The notes beneath the pieces were generated by a model. That model ran no database searches and was not told the DNA's origin. It worked only from the letters and a program-made list of their open reading frames with translations. Of a stretch of DNA of 36,603 nt, positions 7,421 through 16,420 are shown piece after piece. The stretch's first letter is position 1, and every line of letters begins with the position of its first letter. The stretch is from contig JAFSMX010000034.1 in assembly GCA_017447725.1 (NCBI GenBank), positions 1 through 36,603 on the forward strand. Reading direction: 5' to 3'. The position numbers and the translations under genes were made by a program. Source of the stretch: Bacilli bacterium. GTDB taxonomy: Bacteria; Bacillota_I; Bacilli_A; RFN20; CAG-826.

Positions 7421-8133
7421 TGGAAATCGATGGTCTCGTTTTACGAGTGAATCAATATCGCGATTATGACGCGATGGTTTGCGTCATTAACGAACGATCA
7501 TCGTTTTCTTTTTTAGCACGTGGAATTAGAAAGATTCAGTCAAAGAACTCTTTTAGTGTTCTTCCATTTGCCGAATCACACTTCGATTTAATGAAAACAA
7601 AAGATGGTCTGTCTTTAAGGACAGGTAGCATTATTAAATCGCATTCCAAACTTCGAGATTCCTTTATTGGATTAACAATGTTTGATTTTATTGGGGAAGT
7701 AACCACGAAGTTTCTTTTAGAAAAAGACTACTATAAAGCCTATCCATCAATTAAAAGGATTATTGAACTTTTGGAATCTGGATTTGATCACTATACACTC
7801 GCGATTATCTACTTAGCCTTCATTTTAAATGAATCTGGATATGGTTGGAGTGTCGATAAATGCCAGAAATGTGGTCAAAAAGACGACATCGTCGCGATAA
7901 ACACATCGAGTGGTGGATTTATGTGCCGCGATTGTTTTGATGGCCAAAACGGGGCTAAACTAACAACTCGTCTATTAAAGATCATTCGATATATCTTTAT
8001 GGTGAAACCAGAAATGTATGATCACATTGCCTTTGAGAAAGATGAATGTCTTGTTGTTTTATCTTTGCTCGAAGAATTCATCCTTGGAACAGTTGAATTT
8101 AAGCTAAAATCACTAAAATTACTTCAAAATTAA
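7420..8133 (+). CDS. recO: DNA repair protein RecO
   Basis: A 237-residue recombination mediator that loads RecA with RecR and anneals single strands. The N-terminal OB fold begins MEIDGLVLRVNQYRDYDAMV. A zinc-finger segment, CQKCGQ followed by GGFMCRDC, is in the C-terminal half, as in Firmicutes RecO. The start overlaps the era stop. The stop codon lies inside an 11-nt-periodic TTAACTA repeat (8119-8147). The following 91 nt contain a promoter for glyQS and no convincing terminator. Confidence 0.93.
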   Translation: MEIDGLVLRVNQYRDYDAMVCVINERSSFSFLARGIRKIQSKNSFSVLPFAESHFDLMKTKDGLSLRTGSIIKSHSKLRDSFIGLTMFDFIGEVTTKFLLEKDYYKAYPSIKRIIELLESGFDHYTLAIIYLAFILNESGYGWSVDKCQKCGQKDDIVAINTSSGGFMCRDCFDGQNGAKLTTRLLKIIRYIFMVKPEMYDHIAFEKDECLVVLSLLEEFILGTVEFKLKSLKLLQN

Positions 8134-8147
8134 CTAAAAATTAACTA
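8119..8147 (+). repeat. 11-nt periodic TTAACTA-type repeat at recO 3' end
   Basis: Units begin at 8119 (TTACTTC), 8130 (TTAACTA) and 8141 (TTAACTA), exactly 11 nt apart, across the recO stop codon. The units are less like the TTAGTAG repeats at other sites (TTAGTTA when read on the minus strand) and the region is AT-rich, so this copy is the weakest of the set. Confidence 0.4.
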
Positions 8148-8165
8148 AAATACACTCATAATAGG

Positions 8166-8197
8166 TTGACAAGTTGTGTTTGCGCACGCATTATATT
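8166..8197 (+). promoter_or_regulatory. Promoter of glyQS
   Basis: A consensus TTGACA (8166-8171) is followed by CATTAT (17-bp spacer, 8189-8194) or TATATT (8192-8197). The short leader leaves no room for a T-box, and none is seen. Confidence 0.55.
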
Positions 8198-8224
8198 TAG
8201 CATTCAATTTATTGAGGTATCAAA

Positions 8225-9592
8225 ATGGAAAAGAAATTCGATGAAATCGTAAATCATTTAATTACGAGTGGTTTTGTCTACCAGGATAGTGAAATCTACG
8301 GTGGACTTTCTAACTCCTGGGATTTTGGTCCTTTAGGAGTCGAACTCAAAAACAATATTAAGAAACTCTGGTGGAAGAAGTTTGTTCATGAATCTCCAAC
8401 AAATGTTGGAGTTGATGCAGCAATCCTCATGAATCCAGGTGTTTGGAAAGCAACTGGTCACGTGGCAACATTCGCCGATCCATTAATCGATTGTAAAGAA
8501 TGCCATGCTCGTCACCGCGCTGATAACTTAATCGAAGAACAATATCCTGATGCTGATGTTCATGGAATGAACAATGATCAACTCATGGAATTCATTCGCG
8601 AAAAGAAAGTAAAATGTCCGGTTTGTGGAAAATCTAATTTTACTGACATTCGTCAGTTCAACATGATGTTCCGTACACATATTGGTGTTACCGAAGCTAG
8701 CGAATCATTAGTTTATCTTCGTCCAGAAACCGCCCAAGGTATGTTCGTGAACTTTAAGAATGTTCAAAGAACATCTCGTCGCAAAATTCCATTTGGTATC
8801 TGTAATATTGGTAAATCCTTCCGTAACGAAATCACTCCTGGAAACTTTATTTTCCGTGTGCGTGAGTTCGAACAAATGGAAATGGAATTCTTCTGTAAGC
8901 CAGGCACAGATTTAGAATGGTTTTCCTATTGGAAAGAGTATTGCTTACACTTCCTTGAATCATTCAATATTAAGGAAGAAAACCTTCGTTACCGTGACCA
9001 CGAACCAGAAGAACTTGCTTTCTATAGTAAAGCAACATGTGACGTTGAATATAAGTTCCCATTTGGTTGGGGAGAAATTCTCGGCGTAGCCGATAGAACT
9101 GATTACGACTTAAAACGTCATATGGATGCCTCTGGACAATCTTTAGAATATCTTGATCCAGAAACAAACGAGAAATACATTCCATACTGTATTGAACCAT
9201 CAATGGGTGTTGAACGTATCTTCTTAATGCTCGCATGCGAAGCATACGATGTTGAACAACTTGAAAACGATTCCCGTATCGTCATGCACTTCTCACCAAA
9301 GGTTGCTCCATATTTAGCTGCTGTTCTTCCATTAAGTAAACAATTAGCTCCACAAGCTAAAGAAGTTTTAGCAAAGCTAAACAAATACTTCTCTGTTACT
9401 TATGATGAAACAGCAAGTATTGGTAAACGTTATCGTCGTCAAGACGCTATCGGAACACCTTACTGTATAACAGTAGACTTCGATACTGAAACCGATGGAT
9501 GTGTTACAATCCGTGATCGCGACACCATGGAACAAGTCCGAATCAAAGTCGATGAAGTCCGCAACTTCTTAGAAAGCAAAATTATTGATTAG
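8225..9592 (+). CDS. glyQS: Glycyl-tRNA synthetase, dimeric class II type
   Basis: A 455-residue class IIa synthetase of the single-chain alpha2 type (archaeal/eukaryotic-like, also in many Gram-positives), which charges tRNA-Gly. Class II motifs are visible: motif 2 region [25 protein letters not shown], and motif 3 [25 protein letters not shown] is a glycine-site signature. An insert has zinc-type pairs CKEC and CPVC. The anticodon-binding domain is at the C-terminus. GAGGT lies 6 nt before the ATG. Many Firmicutes glyQS genes are T-box controlled, but the 91-nt upstream gap here holds no T-box. The stop codon sits in a TTAGTAA repeat. Confidence 0.96.
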   Translation: MEKKFDEIVNHLITSGFVYQDSEIYGGLSNSWDFGPLGVELKNNIKKLWWKKFVHESPTNVGVDAAILMNPGVWKATGHVATFADPLIDCKECHARHRADNLIEEQYPDADVHGMNNDQLMEFIREKKVKCPVCGKSNFTDIRQFNMMFRTHIGVTEASESLVYLRPETAQGMFVNFKNVQRTSRRKIPFGICNIGKSFRNEITPGNFIFRVREFEQMEMEFFCKPGTDLEWFSYWKEYCLHFLESFNIKEENLRYRDHEPEELAFYSKATCDVEYKFPFGWGEILGVADRTDYDLKRHMDASGQSLEYLDPETNEKYIPYCIEPSMGVERIFLMLACEAYDVEQLENDSRIVMHFSPKVAPYLAAVLPLSKQLAPQAKEVLAKLNKYFSVTYDETASIGKRYRRQDAIGTPYCITVDFDTETDGCVTIRDRDTMEQVRIKVDEVRNFLESKIID

Positions 9593-9617
9593 TAAATTAT
9601 TAGTTAATATTTAGTAG
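9589..9617 (+). repeat. 11-nt periodic TTAGTAR repeat between glyQS and dnaG
   Basis: TTAGTAA (9589), TTAGTTA (9600) and TTAGTAG (9611) start exactly 11 nt apart. The first unit contains the glyQS stop codon, and the last ends 2 nt before the dnaG -10 hexamer, so the array fills the upstream promoter region of dnaG. Confidence 0.65.
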
Positions 9618-9619
9618 AT

Positions 9620-9625
9620 TATAAA
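9620..9625 (+). promoter_or_regulatory. -10 element of dnaG, near-leaderless
   Basis: TATAAA ends 8 nt before the dnaG ATG, so transcription should begin about 2 nt upstream of the start codon. No ribosome binding site exists. The 11-nt repeats take the place of a -35 region. Confidence 0.5.
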
Positions 9626-9633
9626 CGAAGTTT

Positions 9634-11445
9634 ATGGCAATTGATTACGATGTTTTAAAAGAAATTAAAGAACGCGCTGATATTGTTGATATCATCTCGT
9701 ATTTTTTGCCAAGCGTTCAAAAGAAAGGACGTAACTATGTTTGTATCTGCCCATTCCATGATGACCATAAGCCATCAATGCAGATTTCCAAGGAACACCA
9801 AACATTTAGATGTTTCGTCGATAACATCGGTGGTGATGTTTTCACTTTCGTACAAAAGTACGAGAAATGCACTTTTGAAGAAGCTGTCCGTAAAGTAGCC
9901 GAAATCATTGGTTATGACGACCCACGCCTTCATAAGAAGGCCTATGTTAAACCAGTCGATACAAACCTCGTTCCAGTTTACAACTGCATTAGTGAAATTC
10001 AAAAGTTCTATAAGTACTGCCTAATGACTGATGAAGGCGTTGTCGCTCGAGAATATCTCGAGAAGAGACAAATTAGCGCGGATCAACAAACAAAATTTGG
10101 ATTAGGCTATGCTCTTCAAGATGGCAAAATGACCATTGAATATCTCAAACAAAAGGGATTTTCTTTTAAGAACATTGAAGATACAGGCATTGCTCTCTTA
10201 CAAACTAGTGGAATGAGTGATAATAATGCGGGAAGATTAATCTTCCCAATCTTCGATAAGAGTGGCCAAGTTGTCGGATTCTCTGCTCGTAAAATGACCA
10301 GTGGAGATGATGCTCCAAAATATGTTAATTCCCCTGAAACTAAGATTTTTACCAAAGGTAAGATTCTTTATAATTTTAACAACGCCAAGCAAACAGTGAA
10401 GCATGACGGCTACATTTATTTAGTTGAAGGTTTCATGGATGTTTTCGCTCTCGATAGCATTGGTGTGACCTCTTGTGTTGCGTTAATGTCAACAAAGTTG
10501 ACCACTCAACATATTGATGAACTTCGCAAGCTAAATGTTGAGGTTCGTGTCTGCCTTGACGGAGATAAACCAGGCCAAGAAGCAATGATGAAGATCATCT
10601 CTCAATTAAATGAAGCGCATCTTCATGCTCGATACGTTAGCAAAGCTAATGAACTTCGTGACCCAGATGAAATCCTTAAACAGGATGGCCCAGAAGCTTT
10701 AAAAGCTTATGTTAATTCACTCGTTGATCCATTTGATTTCATTATCAACTACTATGAAACAACTTCCCCACTTGGATCAAATGAGGATAAGAAAAAAGTG
10801 ATTAATCACTTTGTACCAATGATTGCTCGTCTAAAATCGTCGTTAGACGCGGACAATTATATTTATAAATTAGAGAAAATTACCGGTTTCTCTGCGCAAG
10901 CAATCCGTAACTTAGTCGAAAAGCATAAATCTGGACAAGTTGCGGCGAAGGTCAATAACAAAACAGATGTTATATCCGAGAACAACTTTAAATCAGTTCC
11001 AAAGGAACTCCGTCGTTTAGAGATTGCTGAAAACATGGTTATTGAACAAATGATGGTTTCCCCTGAAGCTGTCCAGTTCTTTGAAGAAAAGATTAAGTAT
11101 TTTTATAACGAAACTTACCGTTCATTAGCTAATTTTATCGTCGATTATGTGCACACTTATCCAAATAATGAGATTTCCCCAAGCGCATTAATTGACCTAG
11201 TTTCCTTATCTAGTGTTGAAAATAAGGAAGATATTGTTAATTTATTAACAAAATTATCATTTAGAATTTCCACAATCAAGTATTCCCCTGATGCTTTAAA
11301 AGATTGTGAAAAGATCATTACCGAAGAAAGAATCAAGGTCTATGAGAGAAATAACTTATTAAAGGCCTTTGAAGGAAAAAGTGTCCAAGAGCAGGCGCGT
11401 CTCATGGATGAATACATCAAACGCACTACAAAAAACGGCCAATAA
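9634..11445 (+). CDS. dnaG: DNA primase
   Basis: A 603-residue replicative primase. The N-terminal zinc-binding domain (about 1-100) has C39, H42 and C60, but the expected fourth ligand (CFGCG in the family) is replaced by D63 in CFVDNIGG. The TOPRIM catalytic core has E264 in LVEGFMDVFA and DGDKPGQEA near 309. The C-terminal helicase-interaction domain follows. Length is normal. The ATG lies 8 nt after TATAAA with no Shine-Dalgarno. Gene order dnaG-rpoD is the classic macromolecular synthesis arrangement without rpsU, which is 5.5 kb upstream. Confidence 0.95.
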   Translation: MAIDYDVLKEIKERADIVDIISYFLPSVQKKGRNYVCICPFHDDHKPSMQISKEHQTFRCFVDNIGGDVFTFVQKYEKCTFEEAVRKVAEIIGYDDPRLHKKAYVKPVDTNLVPVYNCISEIQKFYKYCLMTDEGVVAREYLEKRQISADQQTKFGLGYALQDGKMTIEYLKQKGFSFKNIEDTGIALLQTSGMSDNNAGRLIFPIFDKSGQVVGFSARKMTSGDDAPKYVNSPETKIFTKGKILYNFNNAKQTVKHDGYIYLVEGFMDVFALDSIGVTSCVALMSTKLTTQHIDELRKLNVEVRVCLDGDKPGQEAMMKIISQLNEAHLHARYVSKANELRDPDEILKQDGPEALKAYVNSLVDPFDFIINYYETTSPLGSNEDKKKVINHFVPMIARLKSSLDADNYIYKLEKITGFSAQAIRNLVEKHKSGQVAAKVNNKTDVISENNFKSVPKELRRLEIAENMVIEQMMVSPEAVQFFEEKIKYFYNETYRSLANFIVDYVHTYPNNEISPSALIDLVSLSSVENKEDIVNLLTKLSFRISTIKYSPDALKDCEKIITEERIKVYERNNLLKAFEGKSVQEQARLMDEYIKRTTKNGQ

Positions 11446-11470
11446 GCCACGATAAAAGGAAGGAAGAGTT

Positions 11471-12754
11471 ATGGCAAAGGAAGAAGTAAAGAAAGCCGCT
11501 AAAAAGGCGAAACCAACCAAAGAAGTTAAACCAACCAAAGCAAAGAAAGCTAGCAAAGCCGATGATGATGGCGAAGAAAGTGTTGATCAAGCCCATGTTT
11601 TAGAAACAATTAAGAAAGATCTTCTAAAGAAGGCAAAAGAAAACGATAACACCATCGAGCAAGAGGAAATCTATGATGCAACTTCAATGCTTGATTTAAC
11701 TGATGAAGATTACGAAGGAATTATTTCCTACTTCCAATCTAACAAAGTAAACGTCATCTCGGATGAAGAAGACATGGAAGACATCGACTTTGATGAATCA
11801 AAGATGTCTGAATCAGATATGGATCTTGCCGATGATGATATGCTCGGAGAAGATGAAATTGAAGAAGAGGAAATTACCGCTGACTTATCCAAGATGATTG
11901 TTGGAGATGTCAAAGTAAATGACTCTGTGAAGATTTATCTTCGTGAAATCGGAAAAGTTCCATTATTAACCGCTCAACAAGAAACCGAACTCGCCAAACG
12001 AATTGCTGAAGGCGATGAAGAAGCCAAACAAGATTTAATCCAAGCTAACCTTCGTTTAGTTATTGCTATCGCGAAGCGATATGCTGGTCGTGGCATGCCT
12101 TTCTTAGACCTCATCCAAGAAGGAAACATGGGTTTAATTAAGGCTGTTGATAAATTCGATTACACAAAAGGATTTAAGTTCTCAACCTATGCGACATGGT
12201 GGATCCGTCAAGCGATTGCTCGCGCGATTGCTGACCAAGCTCGTACCATTCGTATTCCTGTACACATGGTTGAAACAATCTATAAGATTACTCGTGCCCA
12301 ACGTCAACTTGTTCAAGAACTTGGACGTGAACCAACCGCTGAAGAAATTTCTGAACGTTTAGATGGTGCGTTAAGTGCTGACCGAATCCGCGAAATTCAA
12401 CGTATTAATCAAGAACCAGTTTCTTTAGAAACTCCTATCGGTGAAGAAGATGATTCCCACTTAGGAGACTTCTTAGAAGATAAGGAAGTTGAAACGCCAA
12501 ACGAATACACAACCAAGTCTCTTCTTAAAGACGAACTCTATGAAGTTATGTCTGACTTAACTGAAAGAGAACAAAAAGTCTTAAAACTTCGTTACGGATT
12601 AGAAGATAACCATCCACGAACACTGGAAGAAGTCGGTAAAGAATTCAACGTTACTCGTGAACGTATTCGTCAAATTGAAGCGAAAGCGATTAAGAAACTT
12701 CGTCATCCAAACCGAGCTAAAAAGCTCGGAGACTACCGAGGATATCGTTCTTAA
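11471..12754 (+). CDS. rpoD: Primary RNA polymerase sigma factor
   Basis: A 427-residue housekeeping sigma-70 (SigA/RpoD). Region 1.2 begins [23 protein letters not shown]; region 2 contains [18 protein letters not shown] and [13 protein letters not shown] (-10 recognition and melting); region 4.2 contains [22 protein letters not shown] (-35 recognition). It is longer than B. subtilis SigA because of the N-terminus: residues 1-30 are lysine-rich, and about 60-140 are strongly acidic. AAGGAAGG upstream supports the start. The TAA stop overlaps the trmK ATG. The abundance of extended -10 promoters in this window fits region 2.4/3.0 doing most of the promoter recognition, an inference. Confidence 0.97.
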   Translation: MAKEEVKKAAKKAKPTKEVKPTKAKKASKADDDGEESVDQAHVLETIKKDLLKKAKENDNTIEQEEIYDATSMLDLTDEDYEGIISYFQSNKVNVISDEEDMEDIDFDESKMSESDMDLADDDMLGEDEIEEEEITADLSKMIVGDVKVNDSVKIYLREIGKVPLLTAQQETELAKRIAEGDEEAKQDLIQANLRLVIAIAKRYAGRGMPFLDLIQEGNMGLIKAVDKFDYTKGFKFSTYATWWIRQAIARAIADQARTIRIPVHMVETIYKITRAQRQLVQELGREPTAEEISERLDGALSADRIREIQRINQEPVSLETPIGEEDDSHLGDFLEDKEVETPNEYTTKSLLKDELYEVMSDLTEREQKVLKLRYGLEDNHPRTLEEVGKEFNVTRERIRQIEAKAIKKLRHPNRAKKLGDYRGYRS

Positions 12755-13377
12755 TGAAATTATCGCAAAGACTTTTAACAATTGCTTCTTTTGCTAAAGA
12801 AGGAGCGCTTGTTGCTGATATCGGCGCTGATCATGGTTTACTCTCAATTTATCTAGTCGAGAATAAACATGCTAAAAAAGTCTTTGCTGTTGAAAATAAA
12901 GTTGGCCCGTTCTCTATTTTAGAGAAAAACACCAAAGATTATCCTGAGATCACCTGTTCATTAAGCGATGGGATTAGTCAAATTCCAGACGAGATTGATA
13001 CATTAGTCATTGCTGGAATGGGCGGGATTCTCATCTCCGATATTCTTGTAAAGAATAAAGAGAAGCTAAAAAACATTGAAAACATCGTTATTGATGCTCA
13101 CCGAGATCTTGAACTTGTCCGAAAAACACTAAACGACCTTGGTTATGAATTTGAAAAAGAGGTTTTAGTCAAGGAACATGTCTTCTATAACGTGATGTCT
13201 CTTCATCTCGGATCAAAGAAACTTAGTTCCAAAGAACTCGAATTTGGTTATCAAATTAAAAAAGACCCTTTATTCAAAGAATATCAAACAACCCTTCTTG
13301 ATCGATTAGAAAAGAATTACTCAAAGAATAACTCTTCAGAGTTAAGAAACAAAATTGAAAGGTTAAAACAGTTATGA
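12754..13377 (+). CDS. trmK: tRNA (adenine22-N1)-methyltransferase
   Basis: A 207-residue SAM-dependent methyltransferase that forms m1A22 in tRNA. The Rossmann motif reads VADIGADHGLLSIYL, followed by the acidic VFAVENK, and the catalytic-side motif is LVIAGMGGILISDIL. B. subtilis has the same order rpoD-(cccA)-trmK-yqfO. The start overlaps the rpoD stop (TAATG) and the TGA stop overlaps the nif3 ATG, so translation is coupled on both sides. Confidence 0.93.
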   Translation: MKLSQRLLTIASFAKEGALVADIGADHGLLSIYLVENKHAKKVFAVENKVGPFSILEKNTKDYPEITCSLSDGISQIPDEIDTLVIAGMGGILISDILVKNKEKLKNIENIVIDAHRDLELVRKTLNDLGYEFEKEVLVKEHVFYNVMSLHLGSKKLSSKELEFGYQIKKDPLFKEYQTTLLDRLEKNYSKNNSSELRNKIERLKQL

Positions 13378-14147
13378 ATACGATTAAACTATTACGCAAT
13401 TTAGCCAAACGTTTTCCAAAATCATTAGCTGATCATGGCGACCATGTTGGTTTAATGACCGGACGTCTTAAAGAAGATACTCGCACTGTTTTACTTTGTC
13501 TTGATTTTGATGAAATTGTCTATGAACAAATTCTTCAGATGAAAGACAAACCAGATTTAATTTTGACTCATCATCCATTTATCTATGGTACTAGGTACCA
13601 CGTCTTTAAATATTGTGAATTTAAGCGCATTGTTTGTGAAAAAATCGATGCTTTAGGAATTCCTGTTTATTCAATGCACACTAACTTTGATAAAGGTGTT
13701 GGCGGAATGAACGATGCCTTAGCAGAAGCCTTAGAACTTCAAGACATTCACCCACTTGAAACTTGTTATATGGCCCGTGGTGGAAGACTGAAAGAACCAA
13801 TGAATATCCGTGATTTTGCATTATATGCAAATAAGAAACTACACATGGATTATTCTCACCTTGTTCATGGCGGAAAAGACACAGTCGAAACAGTCGCTGT
13901 TTTAGGCGGTGCTGGATCTTATAAATACAAAAACGCGATGGAGGAAGGTTACGATATTTTCATTACCGGTGACACTCCTCATCATATTCGCCGAGATGTT
14001 TTAGCTCAACATTATAACTATTTAGATATGCCTCACGAAGTCGAAAAGATTTTCGTTCCACAAATGAAAAAAATCCTCTTATCAATCGATCCATCACTAA
14101 AAGTGATTGAAGTTGATCACGAGGCTTTACCAGAATTAATTCAGTAA
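13374..14147 (+). CDS. Nif3-like dinuclear metal protein (YqfO family)
   Basis: A 257-residue Nif3/YqfO family protein, annotated elsewhere as GTP cyclohydrolase I type 2-like. Metal-binding residues are visible in ILTHHPFIYG, HTNFDKGVGGMND and, at the C-terminal side, FITGDTPHHIRRDVL and MPHEVEKIF. It lacks the extra CutA-like domain found inside B. subtilis YqfO (about 370 residues), so it is the short form. The physiological role of the family is unsettled; linkage to trmK is very conserved. It converges on ispH with a 12-bp overlap, and its apparent terminator lies within ispH at 14223-14243. Confidence 0.88.
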   Translation: MNTIKLLRNLAKRFPKSLADHGDHVGLMTGRLKEDTRTVLLCLDFDEIVYEQILQMKDKPDLILTHHPFIYGTRYHVFKYCEFKRIVCEKIDALGIPVYSMHTNFDKGVGGMNDALAEALELQDIHPLETCYMARGGRLKEPMNIRDFALYANKKLHMDYSHLVHGGKDTVETVAVLGGAGSYKYKNAMEEGYDIFITGDTPHHIRRDVLAQHYNYLDMPHEVEKIFVPQMKKILLSIDPSLKVIEVDHEALPELIQ

Positions 14148-15005
14148 TGATTTAATTTTGTTTTCGACTTCTAAAGTAATTTCTCTTGGAGTCGATGCTC
14201 CAGAAGAAATCGCAATATAATTAAGACCTAATAGGTCTTTTTTATTTATATCATTCGCGTTTTCAATCATTAAGACCTTTGCTTTTGGATGTGTGGATGA
14301 GGCGATTTCAAACAATGTTTTTGTGTTATTCGAGTTTTTCCCACCGACAACGTAAATGAGCTCAACATCCTTCGAAAGGTTCTTAAGCGCGTTTTGTCGT
14401 AATGTGGAGGCTTGGCAAATTGATTCAGAAACACTTACTTCTTTTAAAGCATCTTTGATGAAAGAGATGGTTTGGGCGATTTCTGACTCGGAAAATGTCG
14501 TTTGGCTAATGACTAACGGGTTAGTATATTTCTCTTCTAAATGAACGTTTTTTGGCTCAATTAAATGAACTTTATTGCTAATTGACAAAGCAGCGTTCGC
14601 TTCTGGATGGTTTTTCTTTCCTAAATAAAGTACATCACGGTTTTCGCTAACAGCTTTCTTGATGACATTCTCAGTGAGGGTCACGAATGGACAAGTCGCA
14701 TCAATAAACTTGATGTTTCGGTGGTTTAATTCTTCTTCAACAGCTAATGAGTGACCGTGGGCGGTTAAAATGACAATTGCGTTATTATCGACTTTGTCGA
14801 TGAGTTCGACTAAAGACTTGTTTTCATCATAAATGGTGGTGATTCCGGCTTTAGAAAGTTCATTTAAAGCATCTTCGTTATGAACAAGCATTCCTAAAAC
14901 AACAACTTCTTGATCTTGATGGGCTTTTTTAACTTCCAAAGCCATCTTCATTGCTCGCTCAACTCCGGCACAATAACCAAAAGGTTCCAGAATTTCAATT
15001 TTCAT
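14136..15005 (-). CDS. ispH: 4-Hydroxy-3-methylbut-2-enyl diphosphate reductase
   Basis: A 289-residue iron-sulfur enzyme for the last MEP step, making IPP and DMAPP from HMBPP. The three cluster cysteines are C12 (PFGYCAGVERA), C105 (DATCPFV) and C197 (SICQAST); substrate histidines H42, H83 and H133 are in place. With dxs and ispG in the same window, the MEP pathway is clearly used. The ATG lies exactly 6 nt after TATCAT of an extended -10 (TGTTATCAT), so the mRNA should be leaderless. Adjacent divergent cshB-like and upstream nif3 match the B. subtilis yqfO-ispH-cshB-nfo order, but ispH is inverted here. Confidence 0.96.
   Translation of the reverse strand: MKIEILEPFGYCAGVERAMKMALEVKKAHQDQEVVVLGMLVHNEDALNELSKAGITTIYDENKSLVELIDKVDNNAIVILTAHGHSLAVEEELNHRNIKFIDATCPFVTLTENVIKKAVSENRDVLYLGKKNHPEANAALSISNKVHLIEPKNVHLEEKYTNPLVISQTTFSESEIAQTISFIKDALKEVSVSESICQASTLRQNALKNLSKDVELIYVVGGKNSNNTKTLFEIASSTHPKAKVLMIENANDINKKDLLGLNYIAISSGASTPREITLEVENKIKSLLN
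14223..14243 (+). terminator. Terminator for the dnaG-rpoD-trmK-nif3 run, inside ispH
   Basis: AAGACCTA (14223-14230) and TAGGTCTT (14232-14239) form a perfect palindrome, followed by T residues to 14243 on the plus strand. It lies 76 nt beyond the nif3 stop and within the coding sequence of convergent ispH. The 1-nt spacer means the top base pairs would open into a small loop. Confidence 0.65.
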
Positions 15006-15011
15006 GGTGTT

Positions 15012-15020
15012 ATGATAACA
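15012..15020 (-). promoter_or_regulatory. Extended -10 promoter of ispH, leaderless
   Basis: On the minus strand TGTTATCAT is followed by AACACC and then the ATG. Counting from -7, the first transcribed base is the A of the start codon. Confidence 0.7.
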
Positions 15021-15038
15021 CGAATTAAATTTTTCGTG

Positions 15039-15044
15039 TATAAT
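15039..15044 (+). promoter_or_regulatory. -10 element of the helicase gene
   Basis: TATAAT preceded directly by TG. Transcription from about 15051 gives an 11-nt leader with no Shine-Dalgarno before the ATG at 15062. Confidence 0.6.
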
Positions 15045-15061
15045 TAGCGCGGTAAAAAATT

Positions 15062-16420
15062 ATGCCGTTTACTGCGATTAACTTATCAAAGAAAATGATT
15101 GCTAGCTTAAACCGCCAGCATTTTTATGATCCTTCTGAGATCCAACTAAGAGTTATTCCAAAGGCTCTAAAAGGTGAAAATTTACTCATTCAATCAGCGA
15201 CTGGAACTGGCAAAACTTTATGCTTTGTTATTCCAATTATTGAACAAATTGATTTGAAAAATCAAAATGTCCAAGCGATTGTGGTGGCGCCAACTCGAGA
15301 ACTCGCTCAACAAATCTTTGATACGTTTGTTGCGTTTAATAAAGATTATCCAGAACTAAAAGTTCGTTTATTCAAGTCTGGAACTGAACGAGAAAATTCA
15401 ACTAAAGGTCTTTCGGTTGCTCCTCATGTTATTATCGGAACTCCAGGAAGATTAGCGGATATTTTTGATCAGAATATTCTTAATTTAACTTTTGTTAAGA
15501 CAGTTGTTCTTGATGAAGCGGATATGCTTCTAAAAGAAGGTTTCTTTCCAGATATTGACCGATTCGTTTTACGAATCAACCACCATCAATTCTTAGTTTG
15601 TTCAGCCACTTTAGAAGCTAACCTTGGTCATGAGTTAGAAAAATACATTGGTGCCGATCAACTCGTCATTAATGAAGAAATCATGACAAGTAGTAGCGTT
15701 GAACATTTACTTGTCGATATCGGACATCAAGATGTTAATCACGCTGTTTTATCTATGATAAAAGAGATTAATCCATATTTACTTTTAATCTTTGCTTCCA
15801 AGAAAGAAACAGCGAATAAGGTTTATGAATTTTTAAAATCAAACGGACAACCTGCTGGGCTTCTAACCGGAGATTTATCCGCTCGTGAAAGAAAGAACGT
15901 TTTGAAACGTGTCAAAAACGGAGAAATCTATTATCTAGTTTGCTCTGATATGGCAGCGCGTGGTTTAGATATTGAAGATGTCACCGACATAATTAATGTC
16001 GACCTTCCAGAAAATCTTGATTTCTATTATCATCGTGCTGGACGAACTGGTCGATTTGGTAAAGAAGGAAAATGTTATACATTTTATAACAATGAACGCA
16101 CATCTAAACCGCTTCAATTACAAAGTCAGGGTGTGAAGTTCAAATATCTCGTTCTTCGTGATGGAAAACTTACTCTAGGACACGAAATTGCTAAACCTCA
16201 TCCAGTTAGTAAAAAGAAAGACACTGCACTTGATCAAAAGATTCGTAAAGTTGTTAATCTTTCCAAAGGAAAGAATAAAAAAGTTAAACCTGGATACAAA
16301 AAGAAAGTCCGCGAAGAAGTAAAAAAAGTTAAACAACAACATCGACGTGAAATCATTAAACAAGATATTCGTCGTCAAAGAGTTGAAAGATATAAAAGAG
16401 AGAATCGTCAAAATGGATAA
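15062..16420 (+). CDS. cshB: DEAD-box RNA helicase, CshB-like
   Basis: A 452-residue ATP-dependent RNA helicase. Q motif near Q28, Walker A SATGTGKT (45-52), [17 protein letters not shown] at 151-154, SAT at 181-183 and [10 protein letters not shown] of motif VI are all present. The C-terminal 70 residues are rich in Lys and Arg, suggesting an RNA-binding tail. B. subtilis cshB lies in the same place between ispH and nfo, which supports this name over cshA; CshB aids ribosome biogenesis and cold growth there. The last 8 bp overlap the nfo start. Confidence 0.9.
   Translation: MPFTAINLSKKMIASLNRQHFYDPSEIQLRVIPKALKGENLLIQSATGTGKTLCFVIPIIEQIDLKNQNVQAIVVAPTRELAQQIFDTFVAFNKDYPELKVRLFKSGTERENSTKGLSVAPHVIIGTPGRLADIFDQNILNLTFVKTVVLDEADMLLKEGFFPDIDRFVLRINHHQFLVCSATLEANLGHELEKYIGADQLVINEEIMTSSSVEHLLVDIGHQDVNHAVLSMIKEINPYLLLIFASKKETANKVYEFLKSNGQPAGLLTGDLSARERKNVLKRVKNGEIYYLVCSDMAARGLDIEDVTDIINVDLPENLDFYYHRAGRTGRFGKEGKCYTFYNNERTSKPLQLQSQGVKFKYLVLRDGKLTLGHEIAKPHPVSKKKDTALDQKIRKVVNLSKGKNKKVKPGYKKKVREEVKKVKQQHRREIIKQDIRRQRVERYKRENRQNG

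Noticed and set aside
8134-8224. T-box riboswitch upstream of glyQS
   Set aside because: The 91-nt gap with a promoter inside it is too short, and no T-box sequence or terminator/antiterminator pair is visible.
16347-16412. Upstream ATG start for nfo
   Set aside because: It adds 22 residues with no family match, lying wholly inside the helicase gene; the family starts near IGSHVS.
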